Shown: positions 1 through 9,599 of the stretch, in pieces
Numbering within the stretch: the first letter of the stretch is position 1
How the letters are laid out: each line of letters opens with the position of its first letter
NCBI GenBank assembly: GCA_021324365.1
Contig: JAJPJE010000016.1
Location: 1-62,091, forward strand
DNA length: 62,091 nucleotides
Source of the DNA: Terriglobia bacterium
GTDB lineage: Bacteria > Acidobacteriota > Terriglobia > Terriglobales > Acidobacteriaceae
Reading direction: 5' to 3'
Notes under the pieces: generated by a model
Seen by the model: the letters and a program-made list of their open reading frames with translations, nothing else
Database searches by the model: none
What the model was told of the DNA's origin: nothing
Made by a program: the position numbers and the translations under genes

Positions 1-255
1 AATAAAATCGCCGTCGGTGCAGCGTGGCCTGGCTTTGATGATACGCGCGCTGCATGGTCGCAGAACCGTCACATGAGCGATCGCTGTGGAAGAACTTTTG
101 AAGAGTCCGTCCGCCTCTTCCGCCGCTACTACAACGACGACCACCCCCTGCCTTTCCTCATGATCGTGACGTGGAATGACTACGAGGAAGGCACCGCCAT
201 CGAGCGCGGGATCAACGCGTGCAGTGGCAACACGCAGACTAACGCCGGCGAATGA
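1..255 (+). CDS. C-terminal end of a putative glycoside hydrolase-like protein (5' truncated)
   Basis: An open frame enters from the left edge and ends at a TGA at 253-255, so only the last 84 residues are visible and no start can be assigned. The tail contains VTWNDYEEGTAIERGI, a Trp-Asn-Asp-Tyr block that I associate with the last strand of secreted TIM-barrel glycosidase-like proteins (GH71/GH99-like) in Acidobacteriota. Upstream residues read NKIAVGAAWPGFDDTRAAW, also consistent with a barrel strand. The family assignment comes from recognising the pattern, not from an alignment. The catalytic part lies outside the window, so substrate and activity cannot be judged. Confidence 0.45.
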   Translation, partial: NKIAVGAAWPGFDDTRAAWSQNRHMSDRCGRTFEESVRLFRRYYNDDHPLPFLMIVTWNDYEEGTAIERGINACSGNTQTNAGE

Positions 256-283
256 GACAGACTCGGAATGCTAGAATCACGCC

Positions 284-622
284 ATGGCGCAAGACGAACA
301 GCAGTTCCGGCGAGCCGCGGATGCGGCAATGGAGGACTTGAAGCGAAGGCTGATCGCGGCTGAGGATTCCGCCGAAATGGAAGTGGAAGACCAGGCGGGA
401 GCTCTGCACATCAGTTTTGACGAGCCACCGGGCAGGTTCGTGATCTCTCCCAATGCCCCTGCGCGCCAGATCTGGATTTCCGCGCTCTCCACAAGTTTCA
501 AGCTCGATTGGTCGGACGCGGCCAACGCGTTCGTTTTGACGAAGACCGGTGAAGCTTTGAAACCGCTTGTCTCCCGTTTGATTAACGAACAGTTGGGTGA
601 AGAAGCTGTGAGCCTTGCCTGA
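284..622 (+). CDS. cyaY: Frataxin-like iron-binding protein CyaY
   Basis: This 112-residue protein has the length and layout of bacterial frataxin. An N-terminal helix (residues 5-35) ends in an acidic ridge (AEDSAEMEVED). A beta sheet follows with the family signature FVISPNAPARQIWISA (52-67) and FKLDW (72-76), then a C-terminal helix. Frataxins bind iron through the acidic face and modulate the cysteine desulfurase in Fe-S cluster assembly in the cytoplasm. No isc or suf genes are adjacent. It lies 28 bp after the preceding partial gene and is convergent with ypdA. CyaY is best known from Proteobacteria and mitochondria, so its presence here is noteworthy. The ATG at 284 is the only sensible start. 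Confidence 0.9.
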   Translation: MAQDEQQFRRAADAAMEDLKRRLIAAEDSAEMEVEDQAGALHISFDEPPGRFVISPNAPARQIWISALSTSFKLDWSDAANAFVLTKTGEALKPLVSRLINEQLGEEAVSLA

Positions 623-661
623 GGAGGCTGGTCTAAATCAAAGCGAAGGGCGTTGGCGCGA

Positions 662-1735
662 CTAGGTGGATTCGGAAAAGTCTTCCTCTTTTGCCCCCCC
701 GTCGAGCTTTTCCGCGATGTGCTTTGCGATCTGCACTCCGTGAAAACGGCCATTCTCGATGAAGATTTCGTTGGTCTTCGCTCCGGCTACGATCACGCCT
801 GCGGCGTAAACTCCGGGAACATTGCATTCGAGGCTGGTGGGGTCGCACACCGGGCGACACTGGTCGCTGGTCAATTCCATCCCCAGTGAACGCAGGAAAT
901 CATAATCGGGATGGTAGCCGGTGAGGGCGAATACAAAATCATTCTTCAGTTCCACTCCGCCGTCGGGCGTAGCAATGATCACCTCATCCGAAGTGATTCC
1001 GCGGACTTCGCTGCGAAAATAGGCTTTGATCTCTCCTGCCTTGATGCGATTGTCGATGTCCGGCTTGATCCAGTACTTCACGTGCGGATGCATGGAGGGC
1101 CCTCGATGCACCAGCGTGACCCGCGCTCCGTGCCGGTATAGTTCCAGTGCAGCGATGGCTGCCGAATTCTTTCCTCCGATAACTACCACGTCTGTGTCGA
1201 AATAGGGGTGCGGCTCGCGATAATAGTGCAGGACTTTCGGCAACTCCTCACCCGGAATACCAAGGTAATTCGGCAGATCGTAATAGCCGATCGCAATTAC
1301 CACCTTGCGCGAGCGGTACGAATTCTTGCGTTTGTGCTGGTCGATCGTGTGCACGACAAAGCGGCCATCCTGGCCGGCGATGCGGGTCACATTCTCGTAC
1401 TGCCGGAAGTCGAGCCGATAGTGCGCCGCCACTTTCCGGTAATACTCCAGGGCCTCGGCGCGGTTCGGCTTGCGGTTGTTCTCGGTGCTGAAGGGGATGT
1501 CCCCGATCTCCAACAGTTCTGGCGTGGTGAAGAACGTCATGTTGGTGGGGTAATTGAATAGCGAATTGACCACGCATCCCTTATCGATATTCAGGGCCGA
1601 GAGCCCGCGCCGGCGACACTCAATGGCCGTAGCAAGGCCGCTAGGTCCGGCGCCCACGATTATGACGTCCCAAACCTGTTCTTTGGAGCGCTTTGTGGCT
1701 GCGCGAGCCTCCGTCTTGGTCTGTAGTTCTTCCAT
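662..1735 (-). CDS. ypdA: YpdA-family FAD/NAD(P) bacillithiol disulfide reductase
   Basis: A two-dinucleotide-fold flavoprotein. Near the N-terminus is the FAD-binding VGAGPSGLATAIE, and mid-protein is a second Rossmann motif, VIGGKNSAAIAALELY. The block after the first fold (NSLFNYPTNMTFFTTPELLEIGD) is typical of YpdA, the NADPH-dependent reductase of oxidised bacillithiol. Unlike classical disulfide reductases I see no CxxC/CxxxxC redox pair, as expected for this family. I chose the ATG at 1735. A GTG three codons upstream (1744) is the alternative. Its presence suggests that the cell makes bacillithiol or a related thiol, but no bsh genes are in view. It is divergent from fumC across about 200 bp. 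Confidence 0.85.
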   Translation of the reverse strand: MEELQTKTEARAATKRSKEQVWDVIIVGAGPSGLATAIECRRRGLSALNIDKGCVVNSLFNYPTNMTFFTTPELLEIGDIPFSTENNRKPNRAEALEYYRKVAAHYRLDFRQYENVTRIAGQDGRFVVHTIDQHKRKNSYRSRKVVIAIGYYDLPNYLGIPGEELPKVLHYYREPHPYFDTDVVVIGGKNSAAIAALELYRHGARVTLVHRGPSMHPHVKYWIKPDIDNRIKAGEIKAYFRSEVRGITSDEVIIATPDGGVELKNDFVFALTGYHPDYDFLRSLGMELTSDQCRPVCDPTSLECNVPGVYAAGVIVAGAKTNEIFIENGRFHGVQIAKHIAEKLDGGAKEEDFSEST

Positions 1736-1894
1736 CCAGATCACTCTAACTGTTTAGCTATTGGATTGCCTACAACTAAGCTGCGATTTACACGTCGCCA
1801 AAGCATCGGCCAGCATACGACTTTACGGTAATTAAGTAGTGCTGTTTATCACAGTACCGGGTGTCACCGAACACAATCTCTCTGTGCTGATTGC

Positions 1895-1900
1895 TATAAT
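1895..1900 (+). promoter_or_regulatory. Possible -10 element for fumC
   Basis: A perfect TATAAT lies 50 bp before the fumC start codon in an otherwise AT-rich leader. I see no convincing -35 hexamer at the right distance, so only the -10 is proposed. Confidence 0.3.
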
Positions 1901-1949
1901 TTTTTGTTCTCATCCCGCTTCTATCGACCAGTATTGATCAGGAGTTTCT

Positions 1950-3353
1950 ATGGCCACCTCGGTTGAGCAGCCCACCCGCATTGAATCCGACAGCATGGGG
2001 AAGATTGAGGTTCCCAGCAACGTATACTGGGGCGCTCAGACCCAACGTTCTCTGCACCACTTCAACATCGGGCGCGACACCATGCCGCCGGAGTTGATCC
2101 GTGCGTTTGCGATTCTGAAAAAGGCTGCAGCCCTGGTGAACCAGGAGCTTGGGAAGCTTCCGGGGGAGAAAGCCAGGCTGATCGTGCAAGCCGCGGACGA
2201 GGTGATCTCCGGAAAGCTAAACGACCAATTTCCATTGCGCATATGGCAGACCGGAAGCGGCACACAGACCAATATGAACGTGAACGAAGTGATCTCGAAT
2301 CGCGCCATCGAGATTGCCGGCGGCGTCCTCGGTTCCAAGAAGCCGATTCATCCCAACGATGACGTGAACATGTCGCAGTCTTCGAACGACACATTCCCCA
2401 CTGCAATGCATATCGCTGCGGCTGAGCAGGTTGAGAGAAAATTGATACCAGCGGTCGAGAGTGTTCGCGACGCGATTGCAGCCAAGGCAAAAGAGTTCGA
2501 CAGCATCGTAAAGATTGGCCGCACTCACCTGCAGGATGCCGTTCCGCTGACCGTCGGCCAGGAGTTTGGCGGTTGGGCATCTCTGTTGGACCGCGATGTC
2601 CAGCGCCTCAAACTCGTTCTGGACGGTCTTTACGACCTAGCGATTGGCGGCACTGCCGTCGGAACAGGTTTGAATACTCATCCCGAATTTGCGGAACGTG
2701 CGGCGGCGAAGATTGCGCAGCTAACGGCGCTGCCATTCCGGTCCCATCCGAACAAGTTCGCTGCGCTTTCCGCCCACGACGAAATCATCTTCGCGCAGGG
2801 GGCGCTGGAGACGCTGGCCGCTTCGCTTATGAAGATTGCCAACGACATTCGCTGGCTGGCTTCTGGACCGCGCTGTGGGTTGGGAGAGCTAATAATCCCG
2901 GAGAACGAACCGGGCTCTTCGATCATGCCCGGCAAAGTTAACCCGACGCAATCTGAGGCTATGACAATGGTTGCGGCGCAAGTTCACGGCGCCACTTCCG
3001 CAGTTGGCTTCGCAGGATCGCAGGGCAACTTCGAACTGAATGTCTTCAAGCCCGTCATCATCTACAACTTCCTGCATTCGGTTACGCTGATTGCGGATGC
3101 CTGCCATGGCTTCGTCGAGTTCATGATCAGCGGAATTGAAGTCGATCGCCAGCGTGTCGATCACTACGTAAAGGATTCGCTGATGCTGGTGACCGCGCTG
3201 GCTCCGAAGGTTGGTTACGACAAGGCCGCGAAAATCGCGCACACCGCACACATGGATCGCAGCAGTTTGAGGGAAGCGGCGCTTAAGCTGGGATACCTAA
3301 CCGGTGAGGAATTCGACGCCGCTGTTCGTCCGGAAACGATGACGCATCCGTGA
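1950..3353 (+). CDS. fumC: Fumarate hydratase class II
   Basis: A 467-residue, full-length class II fumarase of the aspartase/fumarase superfamily. It interconverts fumarate and L-malate in the TCA cycle as a cytosolic homotetramer and needs no Fe-S cluster. Visible signatures are SSNDTFPT in the substrate loop, [17 protein letters not shown] around the catalytic His (about residue 193), and the SS-loop block [13 protein letters not shown] (about 320-332) with the catalytic serine. An AGGAG ribosome-binding site lies just ahead of the ATG. The gene stands alone, convergent with fabH. The other TCA gene in this window, an isocitrate dehydrogenase, is frameshifted. Confidence 0.97.
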   Translation: MATSVEQPTRIESDSMGKIEVPSNVYWGAQTQRSLHHFNIGRDTMPPELIRAFAILKKAAALVNQELGKLPGEKARLIVQAADEVISGKLNDQFPLRIWQTGSGTQTNMNVNEVISNRAIEIAGGVLGSKKPIHPNDDVNMSQSSNDTFPTAMHIAAAEQVERKLIPAVESVRDAIAAKAKEFDSIVKIGRTHLQDAVPLTVGQEFGGWASLLDRDVQRLKLVLDGLYDLAIGGTAVGTGLNTHPEFAERAAAKIAQLTALPFRSHPNKFAALSAHDEIIFAQGALETLAASLMKIANDIRWLASGPRCGLGELIIPENEPGSSIMPGKVNPTQSEAMTMVAAQVHGATSAVGFAGSQGNFELNVFKPVIIYNFLHSVTLIADACHGFVEFMISGIEVDRQRVDHYVKDSLMLVTALAPKVGYDKAAKIAHTAHMDRSSLREAALKLGYLTGEEFDAAVRPETMTHP

Positions 3354-3430
3354 CGGAGCCGCTCATGTACGCTGATAAACGCTGATTCAATATGCAGGCC
3401 AGATCTGCGCTTACTGCGGTTAATCTATGG

Positions 3431-4426
3431 CTAATATGCCCAGTGCAGCAGCGCTGCTCCGACGGTAAATCCCGCACCTACGGCCGCCAGCAGAACCAGA
3501 TCGCCCTTTTTCAGCCTGCCTTCGTCGATTGCCGTCTGCATAGCCAGCGGAATCGTGGCTGAAGTCGTATTACCGTACCGGTCAATGTTGATGATGACCT
3601 TATCGAGATCCATGCCGAGGCGTTCGGCGGTGTTCAAGATGATGCGCTTATTTGCCTGGTGCGGGATGAACGCTTTCACGTCCTTTCCTGTCAGGCCGTT
3701 CCGCTTCAGCAAGGTATCGCAGACCTCAGCCATTTTCCGGACTGCAAACTTGAAAACCGCCTGCCCGTCTTGATGGACGTAATGCATCTTCTTGTCGACC
3801 GTCTCATGAGTGGGTGGATTGAGGCTCCCACCACCAGGCATGTAGAGCGAGCAAGCTCCCGAACCGTCGATCTCGTGCAGGTAATCGATCATCCCCAGAC
3901 CATCATCGGCAGGCTCCAGGATCACCGCGCCACCGCCATCACCAAAGATCACGCAGGTGGCGCGATCGGTGTAGTCGATAATCGATGACATCACGTCCGC
4001 ACCGACGACCATCACGCGCTTTTGCGCGCCGGTCTTCACAAATTGTGTTCCGACCTGCAATGCATAGAGGAAAGAAGAACACGCCGCCGAAATGTCGAAG
4101 CCCCAGATGCCGGTTGCACCGATTTTGTTCTGTATCAGGCAGGCGGTTGCAGGGAACATCATGTCAGGAGTGACGCTGGCCACAATCAGCGCCTCCAGAT
4201 CAGTCGCCTTCATTCCACGACGGCAGAGAGCCTGTTTGGCGGCTTCCGCACCGAGATCGCTCGTCGCGATGCCTTTGTCGGCGAGGTGGCGCTCGCGGAT
4301 ACCGGTGCGCTCCATGATCCATTTGTCGGAAGTTTCGACCATCTTTTCGAGGTCGTGGTTGGAAAGAACGCGAGGCGGTACATATGTTCCGAGGGCAGAA
4401 ATCTTTACCCGAACGCCATTATTCAA
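3431..4426 (-). CDS. fabH: Beta-ketoacyl-ACP synthase III (FabH)
   Basis: Condenses acetyl-CoA (or another short acyl-CoA) with malonyl-ACP to start type II fatty-acid synthesis. The 331-residue protein carries the full Cys-His-Asn triad: C116 in [10 protein letters not shown]256 in [10 protein letters not shown] and N286 in DRYGNTT. The GGGAV loop around residues 164-168 is also present. The start is a TTG at 4426, supported by AGGAG seven bases upstream. No closer ATG fits the N-terminal [11 protein letters not shown] that all FabH proteins need. No other fab genes are adjacent, so this copy is isolated from any main fab cluster and could be a specialised paralogue. Confidence 0.93.
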   Translation of the reverse strand: MNNGVRVKISALGTYVPPRVLSNHDLEKMVETSDKWIMERTGIRERHLADKGIATSDLGAEAAKQALCRRGMKATDLEALIVASVTPDMMFPATACLIQNKIGATGIWGFDISAACSSFLYALQVGTQFVKTGAQKRVMVVGADVMSSIIDYTDRATCVIFGDGGGAVILEPADDGLGMIDYLHEIDGSGACSLYMPGGGSLNPPTHETVDKKMHYVHQDGQAVFKFAVRKMAEVCDTLLKRNGLTGKDVKAFIPHQANKRIILNTAERLGMDLDKVIINIDRYGNTTSATIPLAMQTAIDEGRLKKGDLVLLAAVGAGFTVGAALLHWAY

Positions 4427-4525
4427 TGGTCTGCTCCTGAGTAGAATCTTCTATTTTGAATGCTGCAAAGTGAAAAGTCTAATCAAGAGCGGGCGAAGGA
4501 GATGATTCAGTAAATGCAGAGAGCA

Positions 4526-4565
4526 GAGAAAAGAAAAGGCCCCGCGCGTTTCCTGAGCAGGGGCC
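4526..4565 (-). terminator. Rho-independent terminator of the aldo/keto reductase gene
   Basis: Read on the minus strand, GGCCCC (4560-4565) and GGGGCC (4538-4543) form a six-pair GC stem. It is followed by a T-rich run (TTTTCTTTTCT), and it sits 15 bp past the stop codon of the reductase. Confidence 0.8.
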
Positions 4566-4579
4566 AGCAATCCCCTAAC

Positions 4580-5446
4580 CTAAGCGGCGGCGATCCTTCT
4601 CATCAAGTCTTCCTGCTCGGCTTTGCTTTCAGCACCGATAGTGAACGCGTCCAGAACGCCGGTAGAAAGAGCATAACGGATTGCTTCGTCCTGACGGCTT
4701 CGCATATCGCCCTGACCAAGAATCTTCATGCCGACGACGCCCTTGCCCGCAGCCTTCATTTCTTTCACCACACTGAGCACGGTTTGTGGGTCGGCATCCA
4801 TGTGAGAACCGATGGGATTCAGCCGAACAAGGTCAACTTCGACCCAAGGCGATTTTGCTGCTGCGCGCAACGCTTCGATACTGTGACAGGAGCAGCCATG
4901 CGCGCGGATGATGCCCTTCTGCTTCGCTTCGGAGAGCACGTCCATGACGCCCTGATAGCGCGCGGTCCAGTCCCCTTCGCTCAAACAGTGCATCAGGAAG
5001 ATATCGATGTAGTCAGTTCCGAGTTCGTGCCGGAATCGGTCGAGATCGGCCCGCATTGTCTTCGGGTCGCGAGCCCACGATTTCGTCAGTACTGTCACCT
5101 TGTCCCGCTGCACGTGCTTGAGAGCTTCGGCAACGTGTGGATGACTTCCATACGTATCGGCAGAGTCGAAGAAGCGAAGTCCGTTGTCATAGCCGTTCAG
5201 TAGCAGGTCGGAAAGACCTTTTATACCGAGTGCCGTCTGGTTGGAATGATGTCCGACGCCGACTGTACCGGTTCCCATGGCGAGGCGGCTGGTCTTAATT
5301 CCTGTGCTTCCGATCGTGACGGTGTCGGTCGCGCTGAATTTCTTGCCGAGCGTTGAAGATGCGAAAACATCCGTAGCGACGCCTCTGGATAGCCACGCTG
5401 CCCCGACTGCGCCTGCCGCTTTGACCAGGAACTCTCGACGCTTCAT
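4580..5446 (-). CDS. Tat-exported aldo/keto reductase-family oxidoreductase
   Basis: The N-terminus is a twin-arginine-type leader (MKRREFLVKAAGAVGAAWL) followed by an aldo/keto reductase barrel. The classic tetrad is visible: D94 and Y99 in DSADTYG, K122 in VLTKSW, and H153 in IFLMHC. At 288 residues it is close to the normal AKR length plus a leader. The start is well supported by AGGAGG a few bases upstream. Export of an NADPH-dependent barrel is odd, because free NADPH is not available outside the cytoplasm. Such proteins are nevertheless frequent in Acidobacteriota and Planctomycetota. The substrate is unknown. A second reductase of the same type lies at 22195-23154. Confidence 0.85.
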   Translation of the reverse strand: MKRREFLVKAAGAVGAAWLSRGVATDVFASSTLGKKFSATDTVTIGSTGIKTSRLAMGTGTVGVGHHSNQTALGIKGLSDLLLNGYDNGLRFFDSADTYGSHPHVAEALKHVQRDKVTVLTKSWARDPKTMRADLDRFRHELGTDYIDIFLMHCLSEGDWTARYQGVMDVLSEAKQKGIIRAHGCSCHSIEALRAAAKSPWVEVDLVRLNPIGSHMDADPQTVLSVVKEMKAAGKGVVGMKILGQGDMRSRQDEAIRYALSTGVLDAFTIGAESKAEQEDLMRRIAAA

Positions 5447-5589
5447 GCTTCCTCCTGCTTCCGGAAAATCCTACTCCAGGACAGACGTTTCGACGAGCCT
5501 TTGGTCAATCACTTTGAGAATTGGCGTTGTTTTCTGAACGATGTTCAGCCAGGGAGGCGCGCGGGAAACAGAAACTTAGAGAGCTCATA

Positions 5590-5695
5590 GCCGAGCACCG
5601 GCTACCCCACTGCACATGCACGAGCCCGTTACCGTTGCTTCCTTCCGGACCTGGCGGGGTTGGCGGGATTGCATCGCGTGGGACCGATGCCCGAC
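5590..5695 (-). ncRNA. ffs: Signal recognition particle RNA (4.5S, bacterial small type)
   Basis: On the minus strand the sequence contains the highly conserved SRP apical loop CAGGTCCGGAAGGAAGCA at about 5636-5653. The flanks pair over a long hairpin. The 5' arm GTCGGGCATCGG (5695-5684) pairs along twelve positions with the 3' arm CCGGTGCTCGGC (5601-5590), including G-U pairs. This gives a 106-nt molecule, the size of the small bacterial SRP RNA that partners Ffh in co-translational membrane targeting. A -10-like TAAAAT sits at 5701-5706 just before the inferred 5' end; the -35 is weak. Confidence 0.93.
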
Positions 5696-5755
5696 GTTCG
5701 ATTTTAACATCTAGCGTTTGCGACTTGGCGAGCGGTACTTTCCTTCCTGGCGAGA

Positions 5756-7990
5756 ATGGCGAAGAATATCCAGGTGGTGAAGTTTCGCAAGAAAGCAGGA
5801 CCCCAGGTTCCACCCGAGCCACTTACCTTGGCGGCGCTGAATCTGCCATTTGCGTCCAGTCTCGAACGGTATTTCCAGTTTTCGTTGTACCTCCTCATAG
5901 TAACCGGTTTCGTGGCGCTCGCCGGGACAGGGCACTTGGATTGGCCATCGACCGTCTTTGTCGCTGCCGGATTGACATTTCGCGGATACCTATTACTCCG
6001 CAATCGGGATCTACAGATTCCCAGTCGGTGGACTAACTACCTCACCATCCTGTACGGAATTGTGTTCTTCGGAGATTTGTTTCTCGTTTCCGGAAGCTAC
6101 GTCGCGGCGACGGTGCATCTGGTCCTGTTCACCCTTGTGATCAAGCTTTTCTCGATTCAAAAGCCCCGGGACTATGTCTATCTCGCGGTGCTTGCGTTTC
6201 TCGCCGTGCTGGCAGCCTCAGTTCTGACTGTCAGCGGCAGTTTTCTTCCGATCTTCGTCGTTTTTCTGGTATTGGCAGTGAACACCTTCATTGCCATGGA
6301 GATTCGGCGGGCGATGATCAAAGCGGTGCACCGCGGGCATATCCCGAATCAACAGGAATTTACGAAACAGGTTGTTCGCTGGCTATCGCTCAACAGCATT
6401 CTTCTGGTATCGGGAATTGGTGCCTTTGCTGCCGTTTTGTTCTTTCTTTTGCCGCGGTTTTCTGCCGGATACCTGAGCGCCTACGCTCCGACGACGGAAT
6501 TCACGACCGGATTCAGCAATCAGGTCCAACTCGGCGAGATCGGCCGAATTCAGCAATCCAATGCGGTGGTCATGCATGTGCAGATCGAGCACGGACCCGG
6601 TGGCATGGATTTGCGGTGGCGCGGTATCGCATTGAACGACTTTGACGGTAAGACCTGGAAGAACCCGGCGCCTGAAATTGAAGTCATCAACGAAGAAACA
6701 CCAATGCGCAGGCTGCAGATCGAGCGTCACAACCTGCCGGCTTCAGCGCCGGTCCTCGCTCAGTCGCGCCTGCTCGAGTACCGCGTGATCATGGAGCCGA
6801 TCGGAACGAATGTGATGTTCCTCGCGCCCGTACCGGTTCAAGTGAGTGGTAGGTTCCACGATATTGGAATTGACGAGAATGGCGCGTTGAGCAACATCGA
6901 CAGCACTCGTTTTCCGGAGAGCTATGAAGCCTTGTCGATGGTGGTGCAGCCGACCGCAGCGGAGTTGCGGCGGAGTTCCGGCGTTTACCCCCCGGAGATT
7001 TCCCTGATCGATTTGCAGTTGCCGCCGCTCGACAAACGAATCCCCGCGCTAGCCCGGCAGATCACCGTAAATGCTCATACAGAGTTCGATAAGGCTGCGG
7101 CTGTCGAGCATTATCTGCGGACCAGTTTTGGCTACACGCTTGAAATGTCCACTCGTCATCCGGAAGATCCACTGGCCGATTTTCTCTTTCGGCGCAAGGA
7201 AGGTCACTGCGAATACTTCGCATCCGCGATGGCGGTGATGATGCGATCGCTTGGAGTGCCCGCTCGCATTGTGAACGGCTTCCGCACGGGCGAATACAAT
7301 CCAGTCACCGGAAATTACATCATTCGTGCACGCGATGCCCATTCGTGGGTGGAAGTCTATCTACCCGCGGTTGGCTGGACAGCGTTCGACCCAACGCCAC
7401 CCGATCCACGTTATGCGCACGGCGGGATGAGCCGCCTGATGAGCTACCTGGATGCGGCCCAGGAGTTCTGGCGCGAATGGATCATCAATTACGACTTTTC
7501 GCATCAACGAACGCTGACAAACGCCGCAACCGCTCGGAGTCAGCACGCGTTGTGGGATATCGGACGCTGGAGCCACGACACCTACCAGCGACTGTTGGAG
7601 TGTACTGAGCAACTGAAGCAACGGTTCTCGCAGAAGCCCGTTCGGTGGTCGATGTTCCTGGCGTTGACGATACTTACTTTGTTCCTGATCTTTAACGCAG
7701 GCCGCGCGCTGCGAGGGATACGCAATCTGCGGATAGCGCACGCCCCGTCGAAGTCGCCTCGATTAGCAGCAAGCGTCTGGTACGAGCGCATGGTGCGAAC
7801 GGCAGCAAAGCGGGGCTATCGCAAGTCGCCCGCCCAGACTCCACGTGAGTTTTCGGCGAGCATCCGGAACGAGTCACTGCGCAGGTCGGTCGAAAACTTT
7901 ACCGATGCCTACGAACGGGCACGTTTTGGCGAATCATCAGCAGACGCGATGCGGCTGCCGAAGATTTACGAAGAGCTTGCCAAGAAATAG
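5756..7990 (+). CDS. DUF3488/transglutaminase-like/DUF4129 membrane protein
   Basis: A 744-residue integral membrane protein. The N-terminal third holds a cluster of hydrophobic segments (about residues 35-235, DUF3488 type). A large extracytoplasmic region follows, ending in a transglutaminase-like fold. The papain-type triad is intact: C485 in EGHCEYFAS, H529 in DAHSWVEVY, and D545 in TAFDPTPP. One further TM helix (about 625-645) precedes a short C-terminal DUF4129-like tail. Genes of this architecture usually follow a MoxR ATPase and a DUF58 protein, but neither is seen here. Its activity is unknown; a peptidase or cross-linking role is inferred from the triad. It ends 8 bp from the convergent next gene. 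Confidence 0.85.
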   Translation: MAKNIQVVKFRKKAGPQVPPEPLTLAALNLPFASSLERYFQFSLYLLIVTGFVALAGTGHLDWPSTVFVAAGLTFRGYLLLRNRDLQIPSRWTNYLTILYGIVFFGDLFLVSGSYVAATVHLVLFTLVIKLFSIQKPRDYVYLAVLAFLAVLAASVLTVSGSFLPIFVVFLVLAVNTFIAMEIRRAMIKAVHRGHIPNQQEFTKQVVRWLSLNSILLVSGIGAFAAVLFFLLPRFSAGYLSAYAPTTEFTTGFSNQVQLGEIGRIQQSNAVVMHVQIEHGPGGMDLRWRGIALNDFDGKTWKNPAPEIEVINEETPMRRLQIERHNLPASAPVLAQSRLLEYRVIMEPIGTNVMFLAPVPVQVSGRFHDIGIDENGALSNIDSTRFPESYEALSMVVQPTAAELRRSSGVYPPEISLIDLQLPPLDKRIPALARQITVNAHTEFDKAAAVEHYLRTSFGYTLEMSTRHPEDPLADFLFRRKEGHCEYFASAMAVMMRSLGVPARIVNGFRTGEYNPVTGNYIIRARDAHSWVEVYLPAVGWTAFDPTPPDPRYAHGGMSRLMSYLDAAQEFWREWIINYDFSHQRTLTNAATARSQHALWDIGRWSHDTYQRLLECTEQLKQRFSQKPVRWSMFLALTILTLFLIFNAGRALRGIRNLRIAHAPSKSPRLAASVWYERMVRTAAKRGYRKSPAQTPREFSASIRNESLRRSVENFTDAYERARFGESSADAMRLPKIYEELAKK

Positions 7991-7997
7991 TTTGCGG

Positions 7998-8303
7998 CTA
8001 CGGATGCGAGATCACTTCGTAGTGAGCCGCGAAATCGTCATGCCGCTTCAGATATTTCCGGCGCTCTTCGGGAATGATTGAGCGCTCATAATCCGGTCCC
8101 GCGAAGGTGCGGAGCGCGTCCAATGATTCCCAAAGCAGAATCGTAAGGAACTCCACTTCGCCTGCAACATTTCTCCTAAGGAAATAGCTGCCTTTGAAGC
8201 CCGGGACTTTACTAATCCCGGGTAACAGTTCGGGTTTGAGCAGAGATTCGTACGAGTCCGCATCTTCTGGAGTCGTGGTGCCGTGCCATACGCGTGCAAT
8301 CAT
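7998..8303 (-). CDS. Antibiotic biosynthesis monooxygenase (ABM)-domain protein
   Basis: A 101-residue protein with the single ferredoxin-like ABM fold: MIARVWHG at the start, then GFKGSYFLRR and FLTILLWES strands. ABM proteins are small dimeric cofactor-free or heme-handling enzymes, and many are simply uncharacterised. Neighbours give no pathway context. The ATG at 8303 fits the expected N-terminal strand, but I see no good ribosome-binding site. Confidence 0.75.
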   Translation of the reverse strand: MIARVWHGTTTPEDADSYESLLKPELLPGISKVPGFKGSYFLRRNVAGEVEFLTILLWESLDALRTFAGPDYERSIIPEERRKYLKRHDDFAAHYEVISHP

Positions 8304-8404
8304 GAGGAGATTGTGGAACAGAGACCAGGCGAGCGCAATCGAAAGGGGACGAACCCGAAGATTTCGAGGCGGCTCGGCTTCATTGGTAGTATGCTTCCAT
8401 GTGC

Positions 8405-9325
8405 TTAACCTCGTAACGGTTCAATTTGCTTCTGCGAGCGCTGCGTCGGGCGCATTTCCTCTTGCATGTTGCCAAATGCGGTCGGCAGCCCAAGTGCTTT
8501 CAGTCGCACCACGTCCAGGAGCGAATCAGGGAGTACCTTCGCAAGCGTCGCGATCAGTTTCGCGTCTTTTCCCACGCGATAGCGTATCCGCGGACGTGCC
8601 GCAGTCAGTGCGTGTCGCACCGCAACCGCAACCACGCCGGGATTACTTCCATTCATCTCCCGCTCGTAGCCGCGTTGCGCCACCTGCTTCAGCATTTCGC
8701 CGTATCGTGCACGCGCTTCTGCGGGGAGGCTCTCGATCATGCTGTCCATGTTCCCGAGCGTCTTATGGACCGCGGGCGTTGCGATGGCGCCTGGCTCGAT
8801 CGTGCTGACCCGAATTCCAAATGATCGCAATTCCAGGCGGAGATTGTCGCTGATGATCCCGAATGCGCTTTTGCTCGCGTTTAGCAAAGCGCCGAAGGGG
8901 ATCGCGATGTGAGCGCCCACGGACGTAATGTTGACGATCCTACCTCGATTCTTTCGCAACAGCGGAAGGAACACCTGCGTCACCGCAATCTGTCCAAACA
9001 GATTGATGTCAAAGATTTGTCGAATGTCCTCCTCGCTCGCATATTCAATAGGACGCAGCATTCCGATTCCTGCGACATTCACTAACCCGTCGAGGCCGTG
9101 CACTTCTGATGCAATCCGCTCGGCAGCCGCCGTGATGGAAGCACGGTCTTCTACGTCCATTAAGATCGGGACGACACGGGGAATTGTACGCAGTCTTTCC
9201 TGGTCCAAGGCCTTGCGCACACTCGCGAAAACGTGCCAGCCCGCTTCGCTCATTCGCAGAACCGAAGCATGGCCGATTCCGCTGGAAGCCCCTGTGATCA
9301 CAACGCTCTTTGCATTGGATTGCAT
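8405..9325 (-). CDS. Short-chain dehydrogenase/reductase (catalytic Tyr replaced)
   Basis: A classical SDR fold of 306 residues. The cofactor motif TGASSGIG is at residues 11-18, the NVAG structural motif at 83-86, and the catalytic Ser region VNITSVG carries S135. The active-site YxxxK is broken: K152 is present (NASKSAF), but position 148, thirteen residues after S135 as in the family, is Leu (codon CTA) instead of Tyr. I set the start at the ATG at 9325 because GGAGG lies directly upstream and the preceding 26 codons add nothing conserved. Without Tyr the protein may bind the dinucleotide without normal dehydrogenase catalysis. The substrate is unknown. Confidence 0.85.
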   Translation of the reverse strand: MQSNAKSVVITGASSGIGHASVLRMSEAGWHVFASVRKALDQERLRTIPRVVPILMDVEDRASITAAAERIASEVHGLDGLVNVAGIGMLRPIEYASEEDIRQIFDINLFGQIAVTQVFLPLLRKNRGRIVNITSVGAHIAIPFGALLNASKSAFGIISDNLRLELRSFGIRVSTIEPGAIATPAVHKTLGNMDSMIESLPAEARARYGEMLKQVAQRGYEREMNGSNPGVVAVAVRHALTAARPRIRYRVGKDAKLIATLAKVLPDSLLDVVRLKALGLPTAFGNMQEEMRPTQRSQKQIEPLRG

Positions 9326-9599
9326 TCGCTCCTCCATGAGAGCACAGCAGATACAGATGACGCGAGCACCCGAGGGTTTCAAAACAAGCGAGCCAGAGGG
9401 CATCTAACTTTAGTGTCGTTCACAGCAGGGGGCGTCACCGCATCCTCTGAACATCGAGTTTCAGCAACGGAATTCAGCCTCGGTATTAGAATCAAGCGAT
9501 TATTGAGAGCAGCGAAGTTTCGGGCGTTCCAAAAGCACCACAGCATCTTGTTTCATCGGAAGGAGCATGAAGATTCGACCCTCTGGCCTGCTCGGGTAC

